From Sinohyriopsis cumingii (lineage: Eukaryota; Mollusca; Bivalvia; Unionida; Unionidae): 64,000 bases of DNA. Below the pieces are notes generated by a model, which did no database searches, was not told the origin of the DNA, and worked only from the letters and a program-made list of their open reading frames with translations. The DNA is taken from positions 5,859,720 to 5,923,719 of the forward strand of contig CM068828.1 in assembly GCA_028554795.2 (NCBI GenBank), in the 5' to 3' direction. Every line of letters begins with the position of its first letter. The first letter of the stretch is position 1. The position numbers and the translations under genes are program-made. Below are positions 26,498 through 36,855 of this stretch, piece after piece.

Positions 26498-26755
26498 GAC
26501 CGTTCTGATCGCCTAGTGGTTAGAGCGTCCGCCTCGGATGCGGAAGGTCGCGGATTCGAAGCCCAGCAGAGTCATACCAAAGACTTGCACAAATGGTACT
26601 AGCAGTTGCCTCGCTTGACGTTCAGCATTAAGAGGTTAGTATTAGGACTGGTCGGCCTGGTGTCAGGATAATGTGACTGGGTGGGACATCATGATACATG
26701 TGTGTGGCATGATGCCCCAGTGCTAGATACACGTTTTATATCTAAAATTTTCAGA
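26498..26755 (+). repeat. tRNA-derived SINE, family B
   Basis: Plus-strand copy of the SINE at 7083-7340. The tRNA-like head has an A box (TCGCCTAGTGG) and a B box (GGATTCGAAGC), followed by the body with GACTGGTCGGCCTGGTGTCA and GGGTGGGACAT. The 3' end fades near 26750. Confidence 0.85.
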
Positions 26756-26759
26756 CATG

Positions 26760-27670
26760 TTTCTGTATATCACCGAATCTACGCCTGTAAAATAACAGAG
26801 AAATATAGTCTCATTTAAATCCTCCAGAATAAGTTATATTTTCGTGAAACTCAGTGCATTCAATATGATTCTTTTAATGCTTATAAATTTGTTCTGCGAT
26901 GAAGAATCTAGATGTCAAAAAACATTATCTCAGCTTAAACAACTTTATTATATAGTATTTCATCTGAGTACGCTTACACAATATTTAAATTCCCTTAAAA
27001 TACATCATAGACTTCTTAGTTGTTTTAACTCCGATTCACAATATCCCCAATTATTTAGACAATTCTCTTTAGCTCTTAAAATGTATTTACCAATCTCTAA
27101 GGCTATTATAAAATCTCACACTTCACATCAGTAGTTCAATGCCGGTATAAACATGTGTCAAATAAACGTTTTCTGTGCATCTCCTGCCCACGGTACCTTT
27201 CAGGGCAGACAGGAATCATCTCAGCGCAAAACTTAAATATGTTAGCTGTTTTATTTTGACTTCACCATGGCAACAGTATATATTAAGAGGCAGCATACCT
27301 CTTTATCAAAATAGCATCGTCATTGATCGATGTATATGCTGATTATATATTAGCACATTGATGGAGTTCAGAGACAGAATCATTGAAGATAGTATCATCT
27401 ATCTGCAGATATCAGCAGACACGTGACATATCGAGGCATAGTTTTTTTAACATATTTTGTTCTAAATCAATAATAAGATGGCAAACAAAAAATAGAATCC
27501 CTCTCTTTGTCTAACACCGCAAAATAGAGAGACAAAGTCATTAAACGAAACTCATTAACTTCTATGGTTTATATAAGCAAGTCACATTTTGAGGGTTTCT
27601 TAAATTCAGATTGATGCAGTTGCAACTTGTGCAAAGACTAAATGAATCCGATGGACCTGTCAAGTCCTAG
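26760..27670. other. no recognised gene
   Basis: One 96-codon plus-strand frame (26844-27134) without a recognisable domain; the rest is non-coding AT-rich DNA. Confidence 0.35.
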
Positions 27671-27686
27671 TGGGCCATCCAGACTA

Positions 27687-27946
27687 GGGGCCCCGAGTGG
27701 CCGAGTGGTCTAAAGCGCTCACCATTACGAATCACTGCCATCTCACCTCTGTCTGCGTGGGTTCTAGTCCAAGGCTCGGCTAACGTTGGTACGTGGGAAA
27801 GCCTGCCGGTAGCTTCTCGTGGGTCGGTGGTTCTTCCCTGGATTTTCCAGGGTTCTTCCTCCACCAGTTATACTGGCCACCATGTATAGCCTATCTTGTG
27901 CTGAAAGATGGCGTTAAACCCTAGAACAACAACAACAACAACAACC
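27687..27946 (+). repeat. tRNA-derived SINE, family A, full length
   Basis: Starts GGGGCCCCGAGTGGCCGAGT, ends in (CAA)n at 27926-27945. An 8-bp target-site duplication CCAGACTA flanks it (27679-27686 and 27949-27956). Confidence 0.95.
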
Positions 27947-27959
27947 AGCCAGACTAATG

Positions 27960-28765
27960 GACTTCCTAGTTAGTCTCCCGTTTGTGACCAATTGTTTTTA
28001 CACCATTTACAGAATTGCACCATGTCACCATTCACTCAGGGTGAGTGAGACTCGGGTGTTGGGTTTTACTATTTTCCAAGCGAACTTTTATGCTGAATAT
28101 ATGCGCTGCTATATTTATTGATTCGATTACCAAACCCCACCTCTTTTTGAAGCGGTGAATTCCCTATATGGTTGTTAAAACTAAGCACTTTCTCACTTTA
28201 ACATTGCTTCTCACTTCCCAGTGTCTCTGATCGTATTCATAAATAGGTCTATTCGTTGTTCCCGTTCAGATTCGTTGCACTATGCGTGGATTACGGCTTC
28301 CCGAACTTTTATTTTACGGTAAATTTGTTCGACCACTTGAACAAAATACAGGTTAGAGTCTGACAAATTTAGAAGACTATAATAAGCCTTTCATGGTGAT
28401 TTATCCGGAAACAGAGCAATCAAAAGAATACACTTTAACTGTTCATGTTAAAAAAACGAGTCTCTAAGTCTTAGTCTATTATGGCAACAGAGACACGTTT
28501 TCTACCGCCTTTTCAAAACTATCCAACAGCGACGTCGTGGTTTTCAGTTCCTTAGCAAGGGGATTTCCTATAGTGCTTTTGATTATCTCATGACTGCGAT
28601 TATCTCTGTAAGTATCGTTAACAAGGCTCTGTCTGACTACCACACTAGTACATCCGGTATAGCAAACAGTCCGTGTTCTCATTATCTTGCGTCAATTCCT
28701 CTCTTTTATCTGCCTTGACCCAATCCATTCTATCGATCACTAATGCTACCATTTAAACTGACCCA
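27960..28765. other. no recognised gene
   Basis: Short frames only, including a 67-codon minus-strand frame at 28479-28682 with no recognised domain. Confidence 0.35.
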
Positions 28766-28772
28766 TCACCTA

Positions 28773-29006
28773 TTGGTCTAAAGCGCTCTTCGTTACGGAT
28801 CACTGCCATCTCACCTCTGTCTGCGGCGGTTCGAGTCTAAGATTCAGCCAATGTGGGCATGTGAGAAAGCCTGCCAGTAGCTTCTCGTGGGTCGGTGGTT
28901 CTTTCCGGGGTTTTCCGGGTTCTTCCTCCACCATTAATACTGGCCGCCATGTATAGCCTATCGTGCTGAAAAATGGCGTTAAACCCCACAACAACAACAA
29001 CAACAA
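28773..29006 (+). repeat. tRNA-derived SINE, family A, 5'-truncated
   Basis: Lacks the first ~20 bp of the head but keeps B box, body and (CAA)n end. The duplication CCTATTG is present at 28769-28775 and 29007-29013, so truncation occurred at insertion. Confidence 0.9.
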
Positions 29007-29014
29007 CCTATTGA

Positions 29015-29845
29015 ATCGTCAGATAATATCACTGCCGCGTTTTTATCAAGCTTTAATTTGGAATTGTAACCTTTCCTATTGACAATGCCTTCCTGTTTTA
29101 CATGTTCCTGGTCTTTAGATTGCTTGGCATGTCTATTGTTCTTTGAAATAAATATTTTGAGTGCCCCCCCCCCCCACATAGTTTTAATAAATAACCTAAC
29201 AGTGTCGCCAATTTACATACCGTTGAGAATGTTCTCTCTGTTTCAAAGACAGGTGTAATGCGTTCCCGGATATAGTTAAAAACTGATCTCCAATTTACAA
29301 ACCAGACAGCCACTCAAACATTTTCTCGACAATGGCTCGGATTAGTCATCGTTTCGTGTCATACCAGTTGGTAAATGCTTCTTGTTCTCTGGTTTGCTGT
29401 ATTTAAACTCCCTTCTTAACCCATCCACAGTGGACTAAAACGTTTTAATTTGTCAGGGGCCATTATCGTTCGGAGGAAGACGAGAATATGCATATATCGT
29501 TTTAGATAAGTCACTAAATTAATTCTGTAATAACATTCAACTAACTTTTAACGATGAAAACAATTATTTTTCCTCAGTTGGCATCTACTCGAAACGACAG
29601 CTTTTAATAAAATGGGATGTAAAGCCACACCTAACGAAGCACGTATATTGTCATTTAGTATACTCGTCATAGTTACGATAAGTATATGTTGCCACATAAT
29701 GTATCAAAGGTGCATAAGTCTTGAGTTTATTTCCTCTACCGTCAACATTCTTACGTTCTACAACTTTTATTCTAGTTTATGGATGATACGAAAACTTGGA
29801 GAATACAAATCCGGGGAACGATAACGATAACAATGACAAACTGGA
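29015..29845. other. no recognised gene
   Basis: Short open frames only. A run of about eleven C lies at 29166-29176. Confidence 0.35.
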
Positions 29846-31034
29846 TACAACGCACTTTTATAGTATCACAAGTCAAGATAGAGTAGGATTTATACACATT
29901 TTGATAATAAATAAACATTACGTTTATAACATAACTAAAATGTTCAAGGAGCCAGTCACTAGCATATATCTGTTGATACTAACGAACCACAATGTTCACA
30001 TCATAATAAAGGTGTTCCAAGAACCGTCACGATCATATGCTGTTTAATAATAACGGACCACTATGTCAATTTCATAAGAACCAGTCACGATCAGAACAAA
30101 TTCATCTCATACGGAATGTGTTCAGTGAACCAGTCACGAGCAGAGCAAAATTGTTCCTTCCTAACGTGATGAGAATTACTGTAGATCAAACTAGTTGAAT
30201 CAAATAATGATTTTGAACGATCATTAGTACCTGACCATGTTCTTTGTCTTTTTCCTGCGATGAAAAGATTGTATCATAATCGTATAACATATCATTTTGA
30301 ACTTAAAGGAAGGCGTGAACCCGAGAAAGGGAAGTACTTCTCCTGTTGTTGAGCTTACAAAATGGTTTCATATAACTATTTACGATTTTATATTTTGTCG
30401 TTTCCTGTAGACAAATTAATACTAAACTCAAACCATATAAACGCTTTCGATGGGAGTATTGAATGAACAGGAGAATATATATTTATAACTAATGTCAAGA
30501 CAAATGAGATTCTAACAAACCTGATTAACGACTCATTCTTTGAACATTTTTAATATAAGGGTCAAAGGATCCCAACCTGTCCACAATTAGAATTCGATAT
30601 ATGCTAAATGGTCGCACCTAATACAAAATTAATCTTGAAAATAATACTAGAAGTGCGTAGACATAATTCATGTTCCACTTATTATTACAGGAAGACTGTT
30701 TAATTCGTATCTTTTTAAATGAGTTTCTTTTGATTTTAAAATGATATAGTGATCAATTCCCACATTCGTAAACCAAAAGTATTTTCAAGAAAATTACATT
30801 TAAACAACGTAACAACGTTCAGACTAGATAGAGGTGGTCATTTATTTTTAATGGAGTCTAAAACTTTGAAATATTTCCTCAAGTAAAAGATAACACTGAA
30901 AACTGCTTTCGTTTTCTTGTATCTAGATATTTTATTTGAAAGTTTTAATCAGTCATAAATTAAGTAATGCCAAGGACTAAGCATCACACAAGGATTATCT
31001 TCTAAGATACTATTTGGAATCATATGAAGCGAAT

Positions 31035-32645
31035 AGTGTTATATCGTTTTGTATAATAGTACTATATCGTTTTGTATAATAGTGTTATATCGTTTCGTAT
31101 AATAGTGTTATATCGTTTTGTATAATGGTGCTATATCGTTTTGTATAATAGTGCCATATCATTTTGTATAATAGTGCTATATCATTTTGTATAATAGTGC
31201 TACATCATTTTGTATAATAGTGCTGTATCGTTTTGTATAATAGTGCTATGTTATTTTGTACAATAGTGCTATATCATTTTGTATAATAGTGCTATATCGT
31301 TTTGCATAATGGTGCTATATCGTTTTGGATAATGGTGCTATATCGTTTTGTATAATAGTGCTATATCATTTTGTATAATAGTGCTATATCGTTTTGTATA
31401 ATAGTGTTATATCGTTTTGTATAATAGTGTTATATCGTTTTGTATAATAGTGTTATATCGTTTTGTATAATAGTACTATATCGTTTTGTATAATAGTGCT
31501 ATATCGTTTTGTATAATAGTGTTATATCGTTTTGTATAATAGTGCTATATCGTTTTGTATAATAGTACTATATCGTTTTGTATAATAGTGTTATATCGTT
31601 TTGTATAATAGTGTTATATGGTTTTGTATAATAGTGTTATATCGTTTTGTATAATAGTGCTATATCGTTTTGTATAATAGTGCTATATCATTTTGTATAA
31701 TAGTGTTATATCGTTTTGTATAATAGTGCTATATCGTTTTGTATAATAGTGCTATATCGTTTTGTATAATAGTGTTATATCGTTTTGTATAATAGTGTTA
31801 TATGGTTTTGTATAATAGTACTATATCGTTTTGTATAATAGTGTTATATGGTTTTGTATAATAGTGTTATATCGTTTTGTATAATAGTGTTATATCGTTT
31901 TGTATAATAGTACTATATCATTTTGTATAATAGTGCTATATCGTTTTGTATAATAGTGCTATATCATTTTGTATAATAGTGTTATATCGTTTTGTATAAT
32001 AGTGCTATATCGTTTTGTATAATAGTGCTATATCGTTTTGTATAATAGTGTTATATCGTTTTGTATAATAGTGTTATATGGTTTTGTATAATAGTACTAT
32101 ATCGTTTTGTATAATAGTGCTATTTCGTTTTGTATAATAGTGTTATATCGTTTTGTATGATAGTGCTATATCATTTTGTATAATGGTGCTATATCCTTTT
32201 GTATAATAGTGTTATATCGTTTTGTATAATAGTGTTATATCGTTTTGTATAATAGTGTTATATCGTTTTGTATAATAGTGCTATATCGTTTTGTATAATA
32301 GTGCTATATCGTTTTGTATAATAGTGCTATATCATTTTGTATAATAGTGTTATATCGTTTTGTATAATAGTGCTATATCGTTTTGTATAATAGTGCTATA
32401 TCGTTTTGTATAATAGTGTTATATCGTTTTGTATAATAGTACTATATCGTTTTGTATAATAGTGCTATATCGTTTTGTATAATAGTGTTATATCGTTTTG
32501 CATAATAGCGTTATATCGTTTTGTATAATAGTGTTATATCGTTTTGTATAATAGTGTTATATCGTTTTGTATAATAGTGTTATATCGTTTTGTATAATAG
32601 TGCTATATCGTTTTGTACAATAGTGCTATATCGTTTTGTATTATT
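31035..32645. repeat. 23-bp minisatellite
   Basis: About 70 units of TATATCGTTTTGTATAATAG plus TGC, with a few recurring variants (CATTTTG, GGTTTTG, TACTA). Blocks of the same variant order recur (for example near 31600-31900 and 31900-32130), pointing to segmental duplication of multi-unit blocks. This array is absent from copies 1 and 2 of the host repeat. Confidence 0.98.
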
Positions 32646-33462
32646 AATGAAGATAAACAAAGTGAACTCCCAGTTAGAGACACCTAAAGGACTGCATAGT
32701 CCTGTCCATATTAGACTTGTGCCCATCATATACATGTGAAACTTGTCACAAGTAAGACAGCGGTTTGTAAGTTTCGTCCTTTATGGAGACGTGCCAGTCA
32801 TATGGGGATGAAATGTTTAGGACACACTGAAGAAAACCGGTTTGTAAGTCGTGTTCTTTGTGGGCAGCTATCCTTTGTAAAGAGATGGATAATAAGACGA
32901 GTCTAATGTATTGACCCTGACTGCCTTCTATCTACATTATAATTGTTCGGACAAAACTCCTCTTTCTTTTTCAATTGCAATTAACGTTGAGAACGCAGTT
33001 AGATAAAATCTCACGCGACGATTCCGTCGATCGTGATTTTCATGAATACCTCGCTCATTATATTTTCCTATACAGAGTTATAACTGCATAGTGCATTATT
33101 GATCGATCTATTTACACGCTAACCATTAAGTCAAACGTCGGCAGTGTTTCAATCACGTCTCTCAGATGTACAAGTTAGGTAACTGTCCAACCAGTGTTGA
33201 AACACGTGATTTTCTATCACACGCACGTTTGTATTTCTAGTAAATAACTATTCCATCGCGAATTGAATATATTATTGATTATGTTCTTAAACTAAGACCG
33301 TTTTTATCCAGATAAATTGGGCGTCTCAAAAAGTTCATTAAGCTATCACAACGGAAATACCTTTACATACGAAGCTGAAACAGGACATAATACCTTTACA
33401 TACGAAGCTGACACGGGAAATAATACCTTTACATACCAATATACGATTTAGTGATATGTATA

Positions 33463-33467
33463 ACACG
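33463..33467. repeat. target-site duplication, left (ACACG)
   Basis: ACACG immediately before the left terminal repeat and again at 50011-50015 after the right one. Six bases do not match (AACACG versus ACACGG), so the duplication is 5 bp. Confidence 0.85.
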
Positions 33468-33738
33468 AGCAGCAGAGAGACTGAGCCCACCAACTATTCC
33501 GTCCAACAGAACCTTCTATCGAGAACACTCTTGATAGTGGGTCTTATTTCACAAAATAAACCCTCTATTCAGAAAACTATGATAAATAAGCCTTCTCTGC
33601 TGACTAGAAGAGTTATTTCATGAAAAGTAACTAACTATAAAAATACTTCTTGACTCCGGGGTCTACTAGACGAAATACTTGGTGGCTCAGTCTCTCTGCT
33701 GCTAGAAATGTAAATATTTTTAATCCTTCAGGATTTCT
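33468..33738. repeat. left terminal inverted repeat
   Basis: Matches the reverse complement of 49750-50010. The TIR is itself an imperfect palindrome: its first ~25 bp (AGCAGCAGAGAGACTGAGCC plus ACCAA) reappear inverted at 33681-33706, and a diverged inverted match continues toward the centre. So each TIR is two inverted ~118-bp arms. Confidence 0.93.
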
Positions 33739-33782
33739 AACTAAAAATTGTATCTAACCCAACTCGATACCGTGTCCGAGGA

Positions 33783-34412
33783 TCATGTAAATTTATCGTC
33801 ACAAATCCGTGTGGTTTTTGCCTGAGCACGACTAAAGAAATTTCTGAATTTATTTATGTCCATGTCACCGCTGCACCAAGTTCGATGAATATTTTGTAAC
33901 GTGTGTGCGTCAACGCCGTTAAATACCGCGAGAACGTTACAGTTATCTCTGATCACTTTCGGGATTTGTGTATACCGTTGAGTTACATAAATCACATCGG
34001 TGTTTTTATGCCTGCCGCTTGAAAATATCCTGGCAGGGTTTGATTGTTTGTCCAGCATGATATCATCGTACACGACTAAATTATTAATACTCCCATCAAT
34101 ATCATCGATACTCGGTGCTTCATCAATATCAGTTATAAAATCAATAACATCTTCTTCACTTATCGATTTTGCACTTTCGTTAAAATCTTTTAATACCTGA
34201 TAACATCGCTGATCGTCCACTGATGGTGCTATCAAATATAATTTATCCCACTTCATCCACTTCATTATTAAATTAAGTAACAACTGTGTCTTACCCGACC
34301 CAGATGGACCTATACTAATCATTCGAATTGAATTTGGTAGCACTGAGTTATGTTTAATTGGCTCTCGTCGCTTTGACGCAGAAAAGTCAGTGATCTCCAT
34401 TAGATATATCAT
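33783..34412 (-). CDS. packaging ATPase (FtsK/HerA, A32-like)
   Basis: DNA-packaging ATPase expected to pump the genome into capsids in the cell's assembly site. The 209-residue frame is intact. The Walker A motif GPSGSGKT is at residues 35-42 and a Walker B strand VVYDD near residues 113-117. A VIYVTQ strand with the sensor-like glutamine follows. Length is usual for Polinton ATPases. It is the first gene inside the left terminal repeat and is divergent from the zinc-ribbon/PLA2 gene with only nine bases between the two start codons. The first ATG is used, with an in-frame second ATG four codons later (M5) as an alternative. A dead relative lies at 4085-4610. Confidence 0.93.
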   Translation of the reverse strand: MIYLMEITDFSASKRREPIKHNSVLPNSIRMISIGPSGSGKTQLLLNLIMKWMKWDKLYLIAPSVDDQRCYQVLKDFNESAKSISEEDVIDFITDIDEAPSIDDIDGSINNLVVYDDIMLDKQSNPARIFSSGRHKNTDVIYVTQRYTQIPKVIRDNCNVLAVFNGVDAHTLQNIHRTWCSGDMDINKFRNFFSRAQAKTTRICDDKFT

Positions 34413-34421
34413 AAAATAAAT
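34413..34421. promoter_or_regulatory. 9-bp divergent start region
   Basis: Only AAAATAAAT separates the ATG of the ATPase (minus) from the ATG of the zinc-ribbon/PLA2 gene (plus). Any promoter elements must therefore overlap coding sequence or act right at the start codons. The sequence fits the A/T-rich TAAA(T)-before-ATG pattern seen at most genes of this element. Confidence 0.5.
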
Positions 34422-34924
34422 ATGAATTTATATTGTGTGAAATGCCGAGCACATACCCCAACTGCGGATATGACAACAATTACAACAAAAAATAATCGAC
34501 AAGCGCTTATAGGCAAGTGTGAACGATGCGGTATAAAAAAGTTTAAATTTATCTTAAAAAAAAGCGAGGGGGTGATATCGCAGCCAAGTTAGGAAAATTA
34601 CCAGGGGCTCCGTGGGCTAAATACCCAGGAGAAAAACATCTTCCAGGATATAATTACTGCGGTCCAGGAACCCGACTTGATATCAGACTTGATGCTCAGG
34701 ATCAGCCAAATCCAGGTGAGTATCCGATAAACGCTATTGATAAGGCGTGTCATGCTCATGATGTAGCTTACCGAAGCAAGGATTTGCAACAGCGCCATCT
34801 CGCGGACGTGAAATTAATTCACGCGTTAAATGCCATCCCTGATAAATCTTTCAAGGAGAGGTTAGCATCTTGGTTAATAAAAACTGCAATGAAATCTAAG
34901 CTTGTATTAGGCGCTGGTAATTAA
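34422..34924 (+). CDS. zinc-ribbon + phospholipase A2 protein (in two frames)
   Basis: Two adjacent frames that together resemble the Polinton/adintovirus phospholipase A2, related to the parvovirus VP1 PLA2 used to breach endosomal membranes. Part one (34422-34592, 56 codons) carries a zinc ribbon with YCVKC and CERC. Part two has no ATG and runs in the -1 frame to 34924. It has the calcium loop motif YNYCGPGT and the catalytic His-Asp pair in CHAHDVAY. The frames meet at a run of eight A (34556-34563) that is a classic slippery heptamer in the zero frame. Either -1 ribosomal frameshifting joins them, or one base was lost in the genome or in sequencing. The zinc-ribbon part ends shortly after the run if no shift occurs. 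I am sure of the domains and unsure of the mechanism. Confidence 0.85.
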
Positions 34925-34929
34925 TTATA

Positions 34930-35877
34930 ATGGAGTCGATTTATTATTCCCCAAGCGGATATTGGAGAGGTAGCGCAGCAATTAGTAAACTCGCTGAAGC
35001 AGCAAAAGTTACAAAAGTTACTGCTAAAAATTGGTTATCCCGACAGGCAATATGGCAAATTTATCTACCGCGCCCTAAACAAATTCACTTTGCACATTTT
35101 GATGTTAGTGTGCCAAATGAGGTTCATCAGGCTGATCTATTATTTCTGCCACATGATACTATATGAAGACGTACATACAAGTACGCGTTAACTGTAGTTG
35201 ATGTTGCAAGTAGATACAAAGATGCTGAACCGTTAACGACTAAAACAGCATCTGAGGTTGCTTCTGCGTTTAAACGAATTTATCAACGTGGTCTACGTTG
35301 GCCAAATCTATTACAAGTTGATCCTGGCAAAGAATTTCAGGGTGCAGTATCATCGTTGATGAAACAACATAACGTCACCATCAGACGAGGACATACTGAA
35401 ATTCACCGTGATCAGGCAATTGTTGAGCGATTCAATCGAACACTTGCTGAGCGGTTATTTGGATATCAATACACGAAGGAATTCATTCAGGATACGAGAT
35501 CGCGCGAATGGGTTGCAAGATTACCAAACGTGATAGCTGCACTAAATAGCGAGATCACACGAACAACCAACATGAAACCTGTCATCGCAATCACAAAAAG
35601 ATATATACCCGTACGACGTGATTCTTCAGCGCAGCCAATACTGGGCAATGTTACAGTTAGATATTTATATGAACCGGGTGAACTTGAAGGTGGTAAACGA
35701 AGAGCGACTGATCCTATCTGGAGTGTTACCACACACAAAATAACCACCGTGACAAGATCTACTGGTAGACCAGCAATCTACAGGTTGGATTCAACTGCTC
35801 CTCAACGTGGATTCACACGTGAGCAATTACAGGTGATTCCTGAGGATACGCAATTACCGTCAAAATCACTTCAGTGA
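34930..35877 (+). pseudogene. retroviral-type integrase, internal TGA
   Basis: DDE integrase (rve fold) that would insert the element by cutting and joining its ends. One plus-strand frame from the ATG at 34930 to 35877 is broken by a single TGA at 35164-35166. The first catalytic Asp lies in HQADLLFL just before the stop; the second is in QVDPGKEF and the Glu in AIVERFNR, with the usual D-to-E spacing of about 34-35 residues. A basic, aromatic C-terminal domain with VRYLYEPGE follows. The N-terminal helical region is present (AISKLAEAAKV). The stop splits the active site, so without readthrough the enzyme is dead. A C-to-T change in a CGA arginine codon would explain the TGA. It starts five bases after the PLA2 stop. 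Confidence 0.93.
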
Positions 35878-35887
35878 TTTCGATCAC

Positions 35888-36160
35888 TCAACTAGCACCA
35901 AGGGTGCCAGCACCCCGACGTCGATTACACTCAAGACAGGTCAACATGATATTATCACGTGTATGACCGCGACTGTTATCTTTTCTGTCTACGGTAAATT
36001 GTCTTGAATTTTTATTCGAATACTGCCACAGCATTATACAATTACAGCTCGCGCAATGATTATTCTGCTGTTGTTTTAACTCAATAATAAAGTCAACATC
36101 AAGGTCGAAATCGCGATTATTTTTTTTGTCACTCTGTTTGTAACCGGCGAGTTTTTTTTC
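35888..36160 (-). CDS. HNH-like treble-clef segment, no own start
   Basis: An open minus-strand frame without ATG that encodes two CxxC pairs (CASC and CLEC) around VDRKDNSRGHTRDNIML. This layout matches an HNH/endonuclease VII-like treble clef in which VDR replaces the usual DH. It lies immediately downstream of the polymerase-helicase. A coding-like stretch in a third frame (about 36090-36210) bridges the two, and the frames change at a run of eight A (36152-36159 on the opposite strand). I infer that it was the C-terminus of the polymerase-helicase polyprotein or a small downstream gene. It has not been called as functional. Confidence 0.6.
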   Translation of the reverse strand, partial: EKKLAGYKQSDKKNNRDFDLDVDFIIELKQQQNNHCASCNCIMLWQYSNKNSRQFTVDRKDNSRGHTRDNIMLTCLECNRRRGAGTLGAS

Positions 36161-36201
36161 TTATCACATCACCATCGCTGTTGTTTTCATTATTAATTTT
36201 A

Positions 36202-36855
36202 TCAGCTATTGAATCTTCCAAGACAAATCCTTCGCAGTTGAGATATTCTTCTGACTCTGGACACCGCTAGGTAGACTAAGTTTGACCATTCGATTCGATC
36301 ATCAACAATCCAGACATTTGTATCTGAAATAGTCAGTCCTTGAGAAGAATGAATGATCATTGCGTATCCTAGCGTCCACGGGGATTTATTCATTTTTAGT
36401 GCATCTTTGACAGCATTAATATCAACTAACACAATATCATTCAATACTAAATTCTGTTTCTCTGTTTTCCCTGGTATATCAACATCTATATTCTGTAACC
36501 GCGTATCAGCTGGTCTATAACATAACGGCGTTGGCAGCATTGGAAACTTTTCTTGTTGTAATTGAAATAACTGTTGTTGAAGTGTGTCTCTGATTATCTT
36601 TCTACTTGCTACTATCAAATCGTCTGGTTTCCACACATCCCAAAAGTCGCTCATCGAAGTTTCAGGAATCATCTCGCGCACAATTTCACATTGAATTTTA
36701 TTCGGTTGTAATCTGATTAATGTTTTAAATTCTTTCAACGTTGCATCAAGTGCTCTATGATCATCAGACACTTCTTCGCAATAATCAACAAAATCTTTTA
36801 ACCAATCATGTGGAGATGCGCCGACAAAGGAGGTGGTTGACCGTGATCGCCTCAC
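36202..36855 (-). pseudogene. SF1 helicase C-terminal half (separated by frame break)
   Basis: The second half of the helicase fused to the polymerase. The frame contains PHDWLKD, a long middle region, then GYAMIIHSSQGLTI (SF1 motif V-like) and VYLAVSR (motif VI with its arginine). The motif III-like block GDHGQPPP lies just upstream but in the polymerase frame, after the TGA at 36852-36854; the frames then change at a short T run near 36825-36830. Thus one stop and one 1-nt break separate it from the N-terminal part. The ATG at 36855 is probably an accident of the frame. The coding style and collinearity leave little doubt that both halves were one protein. Confidence 0.85.

Noticed and set aside
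31035..32645. CRISPR-like array
   Set aside because: Repeats are head-to-tail with no spacers, in animal DNA; this is a minisatellite. The same holds for the 26-bp arrays.
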